The translations under genes were made by a program, and so were the position numbers. From assembly GCA_035604135.1 (NCBI GenBank), contig DATNJB010000063.1, forward strand, positions 186,001 through 250,000: 64,000 bases of DNA, given 5' to 3'. Of this stretch, positions 53,928 to 63,041 are shown in pieces (within the stretch, counting starts at the first letter, position 1; the number at the start of each line of letters is the position of its first letter). This DNA is from Poindextera sp035604135. GTDB taxonomy: Bacteria > Pseudomonadota > Alphaproteobacteria > Caulobacterales > Caulobacteraceae. The notes under the pieces are model-generated. The model saw only the letters and a program-made list of their open reading frames with translations. It was not told the origin of the DNA and ran no database searches.

Positions 53928-56504
53928 GTGACTCGGGGCTTGGGGTTCGGAGCGCGGCTGTTGGCTGGCGGGGCGAGAAGCGGATCGCGGCTTGCGTTCG
54001 GCCGGACGGCGGAGGGGCTCGCCTTCGGCGCCGATCGCCCGCGATCGACCAGCGCCTACATCCTGATCACCGTCGCGTTCGCGCTTCTGACGCTGGCCGT
54101 CTACACCGGTTTCTCCATCGTCAAGCTGCAGCGGGAAAGCGCCCAGGCGCCCAACCTGGGCGGCGACTCCGCGGCGGCAGCCGCGGCGCTGGCCGGGCGC
54201 GCCGAGGGCCAGGTCGCGCGGATCGAGGCGGCGCTGGGCGCGGCGGGAGCTGTGGCCGCGCAGAACAGCGGCGAGCCGATGGACGCTGCCGAGGCCGCGC
54301 TGAAGGCCGCGCGCCCTGCCGCGCGCGCGGTGGCTGTGGTCGGCGACGACGGCGTGCGGGCGATCGCCGGCGACGGCGGCGATGCCGACTGGCCCGCCGC
54401 GGCCAAGGCAGCGCGCGACGCCGGCCAGACCCTATGGATCGGCCGCGTTGGGCACGGCGACCCGCAGGCGATCTACATCGCCGAGGCGGCGCCGCCCGCC
54501 GGCGGCGCAGGCGGGCGCACGCTGGTCGTCGCCATAGCCGACCTCTCGCCGGCGCTGATGAGCGAGCCGGACCCGGCGATCGACGCGCTCGCCCTGGTCA
54601 CCCCCGACGGACGCGTGCTGTCGGCGTCGGGCAAAGGGGGCGTGGCGCAGGCCGGCGCGTTGGACGAAGCGCTGCAGGTGAACGCCGCCGCCCTATCGTC
54701 AGAAGGCCCCGCCAACGGCGCGCTGCCGGACGGGACCAAGGTGCTGCTCGCCACGCGCGCGGTCGCCGGCGGCGCGCTCTACGCGGTTGCGGCGCAGCCG
54801 AGCGGCGCGGCAGCGGCCGCGCGGCAAAGCGTGAACGACGACCTCTTCTCACTTATTGCGCCGCTGCTGGTCGGGCTCGCGCTCGCGCTCCTCTTCCTGC
54901 TGCAGAGTCGCAAGGCGCAAGCCGCCGAAAAGGCGCTGCTCGAGAGCGAGCGCCGCTTTCGGCTGGCCGTCGAAGCCGCCCGCTGCGGCATCTGGGAATG
55001 GGACCTGGACGCCGACCGCCTGGAAATCTCCGACATCGCCGGCGCCATTCTGGGCTGGGGCGGGGCGGGCGCGGTTTCCGGCGACGAGTTCCTTGTCCGG
55101 GTCGCGCCTGAGCACCGAGACCGCCTGACGCAGACGCGCGCCGCGGCGGCCACGCACGGCGCGTTCGACGTCTCCTTCCGCATCCCGGACCGCAACGGGC
55201 GGTCGGCCTGGATCGACTCGCGCGGCCAGGCGATCGGCATGGCCGACGACCGAGGCTACCACCGCCTCATCGGGGTGATGCTGGACGTCACCGACGAGCG
55301 CCTGAGCCAGGCGCGCGCGCAGGCCGCGGAGATGCGCCTGCGCGGCGCGATCGACAGCGCATCCGAAGCCTTCGTGCTCTGGGACCGCCTCGGCCGCCTG
55401 GTGGCCTGCAACCAGAGCTACCGCGAGGTCTTCGGACTGGAGCCCAAGCTTCTGAAGCCCGGCACGCCGCGGGCCGAGGTGCAGCGGTTCGCCGACCTGG
55501 CCATCAAGCAGCAGCCGGAGCCGGGCGCGAACGACATCCGCGAGATCGAGCTGCAGGACGGCCGCTGGCTGCAGATCTCGGAGCGGAAGACGGCCGAGGG
55601 CGGGACGGTGATGACCGCGGCCGACATCACCGTCATCAAGCGGCAGGACGAAGCACGGCGGCTCAACGAGGAGGAGCTGACCAAGGCCGTCCAGGATCTG
55701 GAGCAGGCGCGGGAGCAGGCCGCCGATCTCGCCGCCAAGTACGAGGCGGAGAAGATCCGCGCCGAGAGCGCCAACAAGGCCAAGAGCGAGTTCCTGGCCA
55801 ACATGAGCCACGAGCTCAGGACGCCACTGAACGCGATCAACGGATTCTCCGAGATCATGGTCGGCGAGATGTTCGGGACCATGGGCGACAAGCGCTACAA
55901 GGAGTACGCGCAGGACATCCTCTCGTCAGGCCAGCACCTCCTGGCGCTGATCAACGACATCCTCGACATGTCGAAGATCGAGGCAGGCAAGATGAACCTG
56001 CGCTTCGAGCCGATGGCGCTTTGCGACGTGATGGAGGATGCCGCGCGCCTGATGCGCAACCGGGCCGACGCCGGCGGGCTCTCGCTCGAGGTCGATATTC
56101 CGCCCCTGCCCGACGTCGAGGCGGACTACCGCGCCATCAAGCAGGTGGTGCTGAACCTGCTGTCGAACGCGCTGAAGTTCACGCCGAACGGCGGATTGGT
56201 TAGCGTCGGCGCCGAACTCATCCGCACCGACGGACCGCATGACCGCGTGCGCTTCTTCGTGCGCGACACCGGCATCGGCATCTCGCCGGAAGACCTCGCG
56301 CGTCTGGCCCGGCCGTTCGAGCAGATCGAGAACCAGCATTCGAAGACCCAGCAGGGGACCGGGTTGGGCCTGGCGCTGACCAAGTCGCTGGTCGAGCTGC
56401 ACCACGGCGCGCTGGAGATGACCAGCCAGCCCGGCGTGGGCACGACCGTAAGCGTCACCCTGCCTGTTCGCCACGAAGATGAAGCCGGAGCGTTCGCGGC
56501 GTAG
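53928..56504 (+). CDS. pleC: PAS-domain sensor histidine kinase, PleC-like
   Basis: About 858 residues from GTG 53928 (a TTG at 53823 gives 893; the start is uncertain). A membrane segment (AYILITVAFALLTLAVYTGF) is followed by a periplasmic Ala/Gly-rich domain of about 245 residues, a second membrane segment (LFSLIAPLLVGLALALLFLL), two PAS domains (LAVEAARCGIWEWDLDADRL; IDSASEAFVLWDRLGRLVAC), then the phosphorylation site MSHELRTPLNAINGFSEIM with His628 and an ATPase domain with LNLLSNALKFTPNG, DTGIGI and GTGLGL. The HELRTPLNAINGFSEIM box and layout match PleC, the polar kinase/phosphatase of DivK in Caulobacter. The name is inferred from architecture and lineage; a DivJ-like or other paralogue is possible. 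Confidence 0.8.
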   Translation: MTRGLGFGARLLAGGARSGSRLAFGRTAEGLAFGADRPRSTSAYILITVAFALLTLAVYTGFSIVKLQRESAQAPNLGGDSAAAAAALAGRAEGQVARIEAALGAAGAVAAQNSGEPMDAAEAALKAARPAARAVAVVGDDGVRAIAGDGGDADWPAAAKAARDAGQTLWIGRVGHGDPQAIYIAEAAPPAGGAGGRTLVVAIADLSPALMSEPDPAIDALALVTPDGRVLSASGKGGVAQAGALDEALQVNAAALSSEGPANGALPDGTKVLLATRAVAGGALYAVAAQPSGAAAAARQSVNDDLFSLIAPLLVGLALALLFLLQSRKAQAAEKALLESERRFRLAVEAARCGIWEWDLDADRLEISDIAGAILGWGGAGAVSGDEFLVRVAPEHRDRLTQTRAAAATHGAFDVSFRIPDRNGRSAWIDSRGQAIGMADDRGYHRLIGVMLDVTDERLSQARAQAAEMRLRGAIDSASEAFVLWDRLGRLVACNQSYREVFGLEPKLLKPGTPRAEVQRFADLAIKQQPEPGANDIREIELQDGRWLQISERKTAEGGTVMTAADITVIKRQDEARRLNEEELTKAVQDLEQAREQAADLAAKYEAEKIRAESANKAKSEFLANMSHELRTPLNAINGFSEIMVGEMFGTMGDKRYKEYAQDILSSGQHLLALINDILDMSKIEAGKMNLRFEPMALCDVMEDAARLMRNRADAGGLSLEVDIPPLPDVEADYRAIKQVVLNLLSNALKFTPNGGLVSVGAELIRTDGPHDRVRFFVRDTGIGISPEDLARLARPFEQIENQHSKTQQGTGLGLALTKSLVELHHGALEMTSQPGVGTTVSVTLPVRHEDEAGAFAA

Positions 56505-56535
56505 AGTCTTCCCCAAGCGGCGAACCGGGGGACGA

Positions 56536-57048
56536 CTACTGCGGATGCGGCGGTGGTGGGGTCGGAGGTTGACCGGAAGCAGCACCGGCGGCGCGGTGCG
56601 CGAGCCACCCGGGGGCGCGGCCCAGCCCTTCCGACAAGGTGGTGCGGCCGCGTTGGTCGAGGCGGGCGGCGAAGTCGAGCACGGCGTTCTCGACCGCCTG
56701 ACGGACCTGCATGTCATCGGCGCGCGCGCGATCGAGCGCGGCGCCGGCGGCGGCGCGGTCAAAGGACGGCTGGCGCATCAATTCGGCCGCTTGCCGGCGG
56801 GCGAGGCGCGCATCGAGCGCGGTCGGGCCCTCGCGCTGCACCTCGTCCTGCATCAGCGCGCGGAAGACGTCGCGGTCGGTCGGATCGAGCCGATCGGCGG
56901 CGGCCATCATCGGGTTGGGCCGGGCGGCGCCCACCGGCGGCGGAAGGCCGATCGCCGGGCCGAAGAACACCCCGACGAACGCGCCGATGACGAAGACGTT
57001 CAAGACGAGCGACAGCCCGAGCAGGATCGCGACGGTGCGCGGCCGCAT
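56536..57048 (-). CDS. CpxP/ZraP-like periplasmic protein, membrane-anchored
   Basis: A 170-residue protein with an uncleaved-looking N-terminal segment (VAILLGLSLVLNVFVIGAFV) and a helical, Arg/Glu-rich periplasmic part with DRDVFRALMQDEVQREGP and RARADDMQVRQAVENAVLDF, the pattern of periplasmic heavy-metal sensor/CpxP-like helical hairpins. The last 15 residues are Pro-rich. Its ATG overlaps the stop of the anti-sigma-like gene (TGATG), placing it at the end of the sigma factor operon. It probably modulates envelope-stress signalling; metal binding is not evident because His and Cys are scarce. Confidence 0.8.
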   Translation of the reverse strand: MRPRTVAILLGLSLVLNVFVIGAFVGVFFGPAIGLPPPVGAARPNPMMAAADRLDPTDRDVFRALMQDEVQREGPTALDARLARRQAAELMRQPSFDRAAAGAALDRARADDMQVRQAVENAVLDFAARLDQRGRTTLSEGLGRAPGWLAHRAAGAASGQPPTPPPPHPQ

Positions 57049-57473
57049 CAGGTCGCGCCCACGTCGAGGTTAGGTGTGAACTCAGACGCGCCGTCCAGCG
57101 CCGCTGTCACCGCCGGATCGCTCTGCTCGCTGGCCGGTTGCGCATGCAGGGTCGTTCGTTCGACGTCGGCGCCGACAAGGACGCCCACCACGCAGGCCGC
57201 CGCCAAGCCGGCGGCCGAGAGCCAGAGCGTGCGCGGCCGCAACAGCCTCGCAAGCGGCGCCGTGGCCGCCACGCGGCGCTGAAGGTCCGCCCCCGGCGCG
57301 TCCAGCCGCCAGGCGTCAAGCAGCCCGTCCAGCTGCTTCGCCTCGGCGCGGCGCTTGTGCGCATCAGGGGTTGCGGCCAGATGCCGCAGGGCGAGCGCGC
57401 GTTCGGCGTCCGGCCACCGTGCGGCGTCCGCGCCGTAAGTCGCAACCAAAACCTCGAACCGTTCGTCGTCCAT
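57048..57473 (-). CDS. Probable anti-sigma factor, single-pass membrane protein
   Basis: About 141 residues (ATG 57473 after GGAGG; a GTG at 57488 is an alternative). The cytoplasmic N-terminal half, MDDERFEVLVATYGADAARW with PDAERALALRHLAATPDAHK, is helical and charged; a membrane segment (TLWLSAAGLAAACVVGVLVG) follows at about residue 88, with a short acidic periplasmic tail. It lies directly after an ECF sigma factor gene, which is why an anti-sigma role is inferred. It lacks the HxxxCxxC zinc motif of ZAS proteins. The fold is not otherwise recognised. Confidence 0.65.
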   Translation of the reverse strand: MDDERFEVLVATYGADAARWPDAERALALRHLAATPDAHKRRAEAKQLDGLLDAWRLDAPGADLQRRVAATAPLARLLRPRTLWLSAAGLAAACVVGVLVGADVERTTLHAQPASEQSDPAVTAALDGASEFTPNLDVGAT

Positions 57474-57492
57474 GACCTCCACCGACACTCGC

Positions 57493-58041
57493 CTAAAGCC
57501 TGTCCGCCAACGGTTTCAGCATCGCGCGCAGACTGCGTCTGGCGCGCGCCAGCAGGCTTTCAAGAGCTTCAACGCTGATGCCCATCAGTTCCGACGCTTC
57601 GATATTCCCCAACTCCTGATAGTGACACAGCACAATCGCCTCGCGTTGGCGATTGGGAAGCTTGGCCATGGCCTCCGCGACGGCGCGGCCGGCGTCGCTG
57701 GCCTCGAGCCCGCGATCGGGGCCGGGGCCCGGATCGGGCGTGTCCGGCGGGTCGGCGTAGGGCTGCTCGCGCCGCCGGCGCAGACGGTCGTAGCAGAGGT
57801 TGAGCGCGACCCGGTGCATCCAGGTGTCGAAGCGCGCCTGGCCGGGGCGCCATGAGGCGGCGTGCCGCCAGACACGCAGGAAGACCTCCTGGGCGACGTC
57901 CTCCGCTTCGACCGGGTCGCCGAGCATCCGGCGGGCGAGCGACAGGATGCGGCCGAGCTTCGCCGCCACGAAGGCGTCGGCCGCGCCGGGCTCCCCGCGC
58001 GCGATGCGGGCGATCAGCGCCTCGTCCGGGTCGGGGCTCAA
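57493..58041 (-). CDS. ECF-type RNA polymerase sigma factor
   Basis: A 182-residue sigma-70 family protein with region 2 (ARRMLGDPVEAEDVAQEVFL, RVWRHAASWRPGQARFDTWM, HRVALNLCYDRLRRRR) and region 4 (AMAKLPNRQREAIVLCHYQE, NIEASELMGISVEALESLLA, RARRSL). Region 4.2 has the usual helix-turn-helix. It starts with TTG 58041, overlapping the glnE stop as TTGA, so its translation is probably coupled to glnE. It is followed by a membrane anti-sigma candidate and a CpxP-like protein, a standard envelope-stress layout. Confidence 0.9.
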   Translation of the reverse strand: MSPDPDEALIARIARGEPGAADAFVAAKLGRILSLARRMLGDPVEAEDVAQEVFLRVWRHAASWRPGQARFDTWMHRVALNLCYDRLRRRREQPYADPPDTPDPGPGPDRGLEASDAGRAVAEAMAKLPNRQREAIVLCHYQELGNIEASELMGISVEALESLLARARRSLRAMLKPLADRL

Positions 58042-60929
58042 ACACCTGCTCCGCCTGGTGAGGGAACCAAGGAATCGAAGGCCTCCACCGCGGCGGCCCG
58101 CGTGGCCTTAAGCCGCGCACGCAGCGAAGCATATCCGCGCAGCCCCGCCGCGCGGGCGAGCACGGCCCGGAACCCTTTCGGCTCGCGGTCGGGATCGGCG
58201 ACGTCCTCGACGGCGAGCTTGAGGGGCTGGGCGAGGTCCTGTTGCAGCCGCCATGCATCGATGAGGGCGCCGGTCGCCGCGGCGTCGGCCAGACCCGCTT
58301 CGGCCATCGCCGCCAGAGCCTGGACGGTCGAGGTGGCGAGCGGCCCGCCCGCCGCGGCATGGACGAGCTGCAGGCTCTGGGCGACGAACTCGATGTCGAC
58401 CAGGCCTCCGGGTTCGCGCTTTAAGTCCCAGAAGCCGGCTGATGGAAGCTCGTCGGCCAGCAAGGCGCGCATCTCGCGCACGTCGCGGGCGACAGCGGCC
58501 CCATCGCGCGGGCGGCGCAGCGCCTGCACGATCGCAGCGGAGGCCGCCGCACCGAAGGCCGGGTCGCTGGCCCAAACCACGCGGGCGCGGGTGAGCGCGA
58601 GCAGCTCCCAGGTTTCCGCCGCGCCGGCGTAGTAATCCTCGAACGCGCGCAAGGAGACGGCGACCGGACCTTTCGAGCCCGAGGGCCGCAAGCGCATGTC
58701 GACCTCGTAGAGCGCGCCCTCGGCCGTCGGCGCCGAGAGCGCTGCGATCAGGCGCTGGGTGAAGCGGCCGTAGACCGTCTCCGCCGCCCAACCGCGGATG
58801 CTGGAAGCCGCGTCCGGGCCGTCGGCGCGATAGAGGGTCATCAGGTCGAGGTCGGAGCCCGCTGTCATCTCGCGCGAGCCGCACTTGCCGAGCGCGACAA
58901 CAGCCGTGGCGCCCGGGAAGGCGCCGGCGGTTCGTTCGATCTCGGCAAGCGCCTCCGGCGCAAGCGCGCGGATGGACGCATCGGCGAGGTCGGCGAAGGC
59001 GCGGCCGGCTTCGGCGGCGCTCGCCGAGCTGCTCAACACCTGAACGCCGATGCGGAAGCTCTGGTCGCGGTGTGCGCGGCGGACGGCGTCCATGGCCGAT
59101 TCGAAGCGTCCGTCGGTCTCGGCGATCACCCGTGCGAACAGGCTGGCGTCCTCGGTCTGATCGAGAGGGGCGAAAAAGCCGCGATCCAGCATGGCGTCGA
59201 GCGCGGCTGGCCGGCGCGCCAAGACCGACGCAAGTATGGGTGCGTAAGCCATCACCTCGACAACCAGCTGGAATAGCTTCGGTTGGGCGAGGAACAGCGC
59301 CTGCACCTGCACCCCGGCCGTCAACCCCTCGAAGAAGGCGGCGAAACGCGCAAACGCGATGTCGGGCGCGCCCGTGGCGTGCACCGCTTCCAGGAGCCGT
59401 GGCGTCAACCGCGTGAACAGCTCGCGGCCCTGCTCGCTCCGCGTGGCAGCGATATGCCCATGGTGCCAAGCACGGATGGTGGAAGCGATCCGGGGCGGAT
59501 CGGAGAACCCCATGCGGGCGAGCGTGCGTAGCGTCTCCGGGTCGTTCTCGACGCCCGTGAACACCAGGCTCCCGAACCGGGACGACAGATCCTCGCTCTC
59601 GGCGAACAGCTCGGCGTAGCGGGCGTTCACGCGGGCGAGCAGGCGGCCGACCTCGGCGTCGAACGCCCTGAGGTTGGCCGCTCCGGACATCGCCGCGATC
59701 CGCCGCCGGCCGGCGGCGTCCTCGGGAAGGCGGTGGGTCTGCTCGTCCGCCACCATCTGCGCGCGGTGCTCGAGCGCCCGAAGCGCCCGGTAGGCGTCGG
59801 CGAGCTCTGACGCGGCGCGCTGCGAGACCTGGCCCGCGTCCGCAAGCGCGCCGAGCGCATCGAGCGTGCGGCCGGAGCGCAGGCTGGGGTCGCGCCCGCC
59901 GAGGATCAGCTGCTGGGTCTGGACGAAGAACTCTATCTCGCGGATGCCGCCGTGGCCGAGCTTGACGTCGGCGCCGCGGGCGGAGAGCCGCTCGTCGACC
60001 TTTTCGGCATGGATCTGCCGCTTGATGGACTGGATGTCGGCGATGGCGGCGAAGTCGAGGCTGCGTCGCCAGATGAACGGCGAAAGCTCGGCCAGGAAGG
60101 CGCGAGCGCGGCCGAGGTCGCCGGCGGCGGGCCGCGCCTTGATGAACGCCATCCGCTCCCAGTTCTGGCCGAGGCTCTGGTAGTAGCTGATCGCAGCGGC
60201 GACCGGCGCGGCCGGCGGGGTGACCGACGGATCGGGCCTGAGTCTCAAGTCGACGCGGAAGACGTAGCCCTCGGCGGTCCGGGCCTGCAGCAACTCGGCG
60301 AGCGCCCGCGTTGCGCGGTTGGCGAAGACCTCGGGCTCGACGCCTTCGGCGAGGCTGAGCGCCGCCGGCTCGTAGAAGACCGAGAAGTCGATGTCGCTGG
60401 AGTAGTTGAGCTCAAACGCGCCGTACTTGCCCATGGCGATGGCGAAGAAGCCCGGAATGGGGCCTCCCTCCGCCGACCCGCCGACGAGCCGGCCGGCCTC
60501 GCGCTCGCGCCAGGCGACCTCGTCCAGCGCAAGGGCGAGCGCGCGGTCGGCGAAGCGGGTCAGAGCCGCGGTGACCTCGTCTAAGCCCCAGACGCCACCC
60601 AGATCGCAGAGCGCGGTCAGCAGGTGGAGGTCGCGCTTGGCGAGGCGCAGCGCCTCGTCGACCGGGGCCGCGTCCGCATCCATCAGGATGCCCTCGAGCG
60701 CCACGACAGGATCACTCGCGAGCATGCCGGCTAGCGCGCTCGGGCGGCGGAGCGCAAGGCCGGCGAGATAGGGTGCGGCGCCGAAGATCGGGCCGAGCGC
60801 CGCGGCCGCTGCGTCGAGCCGCGCACGCCAGCCGTCGGCGTCTGCCGCCTCCCGCAGCGTCTCGAGCGCCATCTCCGCGCGCGCCTTGTCGAGAACCGGC
60901 CCGCAGGGGCGAAGCTGGTGGGCGAGCAC
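58038..60929 (-). CDS. glnE: Glutamine synthetase adenylyltransferase/deadenylase
   Basis: A 963-residue GlnE with two nucleotidyltransferase domains: the deadenylylase site in MGKYGAFELNYSSDIDFSVF and the adenylylase site in LGKCGSREMTAGSDLDLMTL, each with the G-S-DxD pattern, plus the KLGHGGIREIEFFVQTQQL segments after each. It attaches and removes AMP on glutamine synthetase according to PII and glutamine. The start is GTG 60929, 12 bases after the histidine kinase stop. Translational overlap with the sigma factor gene downstream is unusual and makes glnE part of a signalling transcript. Confidence 0.95.
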   Translation of the reverse strand: MLAHQLRPCGPVLDKARAEMALETLREAADADGWRARLDAAAAALGPIFGAAPYLAGLALRRPSALAGMLASDPVVALEGILMDADAAPVDEALRLAKRDLHLLTALCDLGGVWGLDEVTAALTRFADRALALALDEVAWREREAGRLVGGSAEGGPIPGFFAIAMGKYGAFELNYSSDIDFSVFYEPAALSLAEGVEPEVFANRATRALAELLQARTAEGYVFRVDLRLRPDPSVTPPAAPVAAAISYYQSLGQNWERMAFIKARPAAGDLGRARAFLAELSPFIWRRSLDFAAIADIQSIKRQIHAEKVDERLSARGADVKLGHGGIREIEFFVQTQQLILGGRDPSLRSGRTLDALGALADAGQVSQRAASELADAYRALRALEHRAQMVADEQTHRLPEDAAGRRRIAAMSGAANLRAFDAEVGRLLARVNARYAELFAESEDLSSRFGSLVFTGVENDPETLRTLARMGFSDPPRIASTIRAWHHGHIAATRSEQGRELFTRLTPRLLEAVHATGAPDIAFARFAAFFEGLTAGVQVQALFLAQPKLFQLVVEVMAYAPILASVLARRPAALDAMLDRGFFAPLDQTEDASLFARVIAETDGRFESAMDAVRRAHRDQSFRIGVQVLSSSASAAEAGRAFADLADASIRALAPEALAEIERTAGAFPGATAVVALGKCGSREMTAGSDLDLMTLYRADGPDAASSIRGWAAETVYGRFTQRLIAALSAPTAEGALYEVDMRLRPSGSKGPVAVSLRAFEDYYAGAAETWELLALTRARVVWASDPAFGAAASAAIVQALRRPRDGAAVARDVREMRALLADELPSAGFWDLKREPGGLVDIEFVAQSLQLVHAAAGGPLATSTVQALAAMAEAGLADAAATGALIDAWRLQQDLAQPLKLAVEDVADPDREPKGFRAVLARAAGLRGYASLRARLKATRAAAVEAFDSLVPSPGGAGV

Positions 60930-60941
60930 CGGCGGCGGCCC

Positions 60942-62348
60942 TTAGGCCGCCCGCGGTAGAACGAGCGCCACGCGCAACCCTGGACCGAACCCGCCGACCG
61001 CGCCAGGCCCCTCGTCCAGTTCGAGCCGGCCGCCATGCGCCTCCGCGACCGCCGCAACAAGCGACAGACCGAGCCCGGCGCCGGGCTTGTTGCGGCTGTT
61101 CTCCAGGCGCACGAACCGCTGGACGATGCGCTGGCGGTCGGCGTCGCTCACGCCTGGTCCGGTGTCGGTGATCGAGAATTCGATCTCGCCGGACGACCGG
61201 CGTCGTGAGCGCAGCATCACCGCCCCGCCGCGCGGGGTGTATTTCACGGCGTTGTCGAGCAGGTTGGCCAGGGCTTGGGCGATGAACTCCCGATCGCCGC
61301 GCACGCTGAGACCAGACGCAAGCTCCGACTTGAAGTCGAGGCCGTGCTCCTCGCAGGCCGGCTCGTAAAGCTCGGCGATGTCAGCCGCGAGCTGGCTCGG
61401 GTCGAATGCGGTCTGCTGGCGCGCCGCGCCGGCCGCTTGCAGCCGTGCGATGGCCAGCACGGTGGAGAAGGTGGCGAGCAGCGCGTCGGCGTCGTCGAGC
61501 GCCTGGGCGAGGCCGGCCTTGGGGTCGCCGCGGCCCGCCTCGACGTCCAGCAGCGCAAGCTCGAGCCGGGCCCGAAGGCGGGTCAGCGGGGAGCGCAGGT
61601 CGTGGGCGATCGCGTCGCCGGCGTGACGCAGCCCGGCGATCGACGTCTCCAGCCGGGCCAGCATGTCGTTGAGGCCGGCGGCGAGCTCGCCGAACTCGTC
61701 GCGAGTCTCCGCCAGCGGCACGCGCGCCGAGAGGTTGCCGCCGCGCACCGCCGAGATCACGCTGTTCACCCGCGCGAGCGAGCGGTTGACGTTGCGGCTG
61801 ACCAAGAGTCCGCCGGCGAGGCCGAGCACGATCACCAGCGCCCCGGCCCCCCACATCGCGCGCGCCACGCGCTGGACGAAGGTCTCGGCAAAGCTCACGT
61901 CGGCGGCCACCACCAGGGTCTCGCCACCGGCGAGCTGGACGACGTCGCCGCGCGCCAGCGGCCGTCCGCCGCCTTCCGCGGCGGCGTCCGGGGTCCAGTC
62001 GAGCCGCATCCAGACCGGCCCGGTGCGTTGGCCAGAGTTGGGCGGACCCTGCCTCAGCGTGCCGCCGAGCGTGCGCCCGGTGCGATCCTTCAAGAGGTAG
62101 AGGAAAGGGCCGTCCGCCGCGCTGGAGGCGGTAAAGCGGGCGAGCACAGCCGCGTCGCCGCCCTTGGCGTAGAGCGCCTCCAGGGTGCGGGTCTCCTGCA
62201 CCAGATCGCGGTCGACGATCCGCGTCACTTCGCCGGCGGTGCTTAAGTACACATAGCCGAGGAAGGCCGCCGCCGAGGCCGCGAAAAGGGCCAGGAACAG
62301 CAGCGTGAGCAGGAACGGCGTCGTGCGGAAGAGCGCCGGCAGCCGCAT
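60942..62348 (-). CDS. Two-component sensor histidine kinase (HAMP, classical)
   Basis: A 468-residue membrane kinase: membrane segments at residues about 8-31 and 166-185, a periplasmic domain of about 130 residues, a HAMP linker (NRSLARVNSVISAVRGGNLS), the phosphorylation site DAIAHDLRSPLTRLRARLEL with His249, and an ATPase domain with LANLLDNAVKYTPRGG, DTGPGVSDADR and GAGLGLSLV. It is encoded two bases after its response regulator and next to a Do-type protease, so envelope stress or cation sensing is likely. The stimulus is unknown. Confidence 0.92.
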   Translation of the reverse strand: MRLPALFRTTPFLLTLLFLALFAASAAAFLGYVYLSTAGEVTRIVDRDLVQETRTLEALYAKGGDAAVLARFTASSAADGPFLYLLKDRTGRTLGGTLRQGPPNSGQRTGPVWMRLDWTPDAAAEGGGRPLARGDVVQLAGGETLVVAADVSFAETFVQRVARAMWGAGALVIVLGLAGGLLVSRNVNRSLARVNSVISAVRGGNLSARVPLAETRDEFGELAAGLNDMLARLETSIAGLRHAGDAIAHDLRSPLTRLRARLELALLDVEAGRGDPKAGLAQALDDADALLATFSTVLAIARLQAAGAARQQTAFDPSQLAADIAELYEPACEEHGLDFKSELASGLSVRGDREFIAQALANLLDNAVKYTPRGGAVMLRSRRRSSGEIEFSITDTGPGVSDADRQRIVQRFVRLENSRNKPGAGLGLSLVAAVAEAHGGRLELDEGPGAVGGFGPGLRVALVLPRAA

Positions 62349-62350
62349 CC

Positions 62351-63022
62351 TCAGCCGTCGAGCCGGTAGCCCGCACCCCGCACCGTCGTCAGCATCGGCC
62401 GATCGAACCCTTTGTCGAGCTTGGACCTGAGCCGCGAGATATGAACGTCGATGACGTTTGTCTGCGGGTCGAAGTGGTAGTTCCAGACCTTCTCGAGCAG
62501 CATGGTCCTGGTCACCGACTGACCGGCGTGACGCATCATGAATTCGAGCAATTGGAACTCGCGCGGCTGCAGATCGATCAGCTTGCCGTCGCGGCGGACG
62601 TTGCGACCGATCAGGTCCATCTCCAGCTCGCCGACGCGAAGCGTCGTGGCCACGGCTCCGGTCTCGCGCCGCCGCGACAGCGCCTCGACGCGGGCGATCA
62701 ACTCGGCGAAGGCGTACGGCTTGACCAGATAGTCGTCGCCGCCGGCCCGGAGGCCCGCCACCCGATCCTCGATCTCGCCGAGCGCGGTCAGGAAGAGCAC
62801 CGGCGTCTGGTCGCCCTCGCGGCGCAGCGTCTCGACGACCGCCAGGCCGTCCATGTGCGGCATCATGCGGTCGACGACCATGACGTCGAAGCCTCCGCGT
62901 CGCGCCGCTTCGAGGCCGAGGACGCCGTCGGCGGCAAGCTCGCTCTCATAGCCTGCCTCGGTCAGGCCGCGTCCCATAGCCGCGCCGGCCTCGGCGTCGT
63001 CCTCGATGATGAGGATCCGCAT
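62351..63022 (-). CDS. OmpR/PhoB-type response regulator
   Basis: A 223-residue regulator starting MRILIIEDDAEAGAAMGRGL. The receiver has the acidic pair at residues 8-9, phospho-acceptor Asp51 in VMVVDRMMPHMDG and Lys101 in YLVKPYAF. The C-terminal winged helix is the OmpR type (DLQPREFQLLEFMMRHAGQS and NVIDVHISRLRSKLDKGF). A frame extending to 63151 is not supported by codon use. It lies 19 bases after the Do-type protease gene and two bases before its kinase. Confidence 0.94.
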   Translation of the reverse strand: MRILIIEDDAEAGAAMGRGLTEAGYESELAADGVLGLEAARRGGFDVMVVDRMMPHMDGLAVVETLRREGDQTPVLFLTALGEIEDRVAGLRAGGDDYLVKPYAFAELIARVEALSRRRETGAVATTLRVGELEMDLIGRNVRRDGKLIDLQPREFQLLEFMMRHAGQSVTRTMLLEKVWNYHFDPQTNVIDVHISRLRSKLDKGFDRPMLTTVRGAGYRLDG

Positions 63023-63041
63023 CGCCCCCTCGTCTTCGGCC

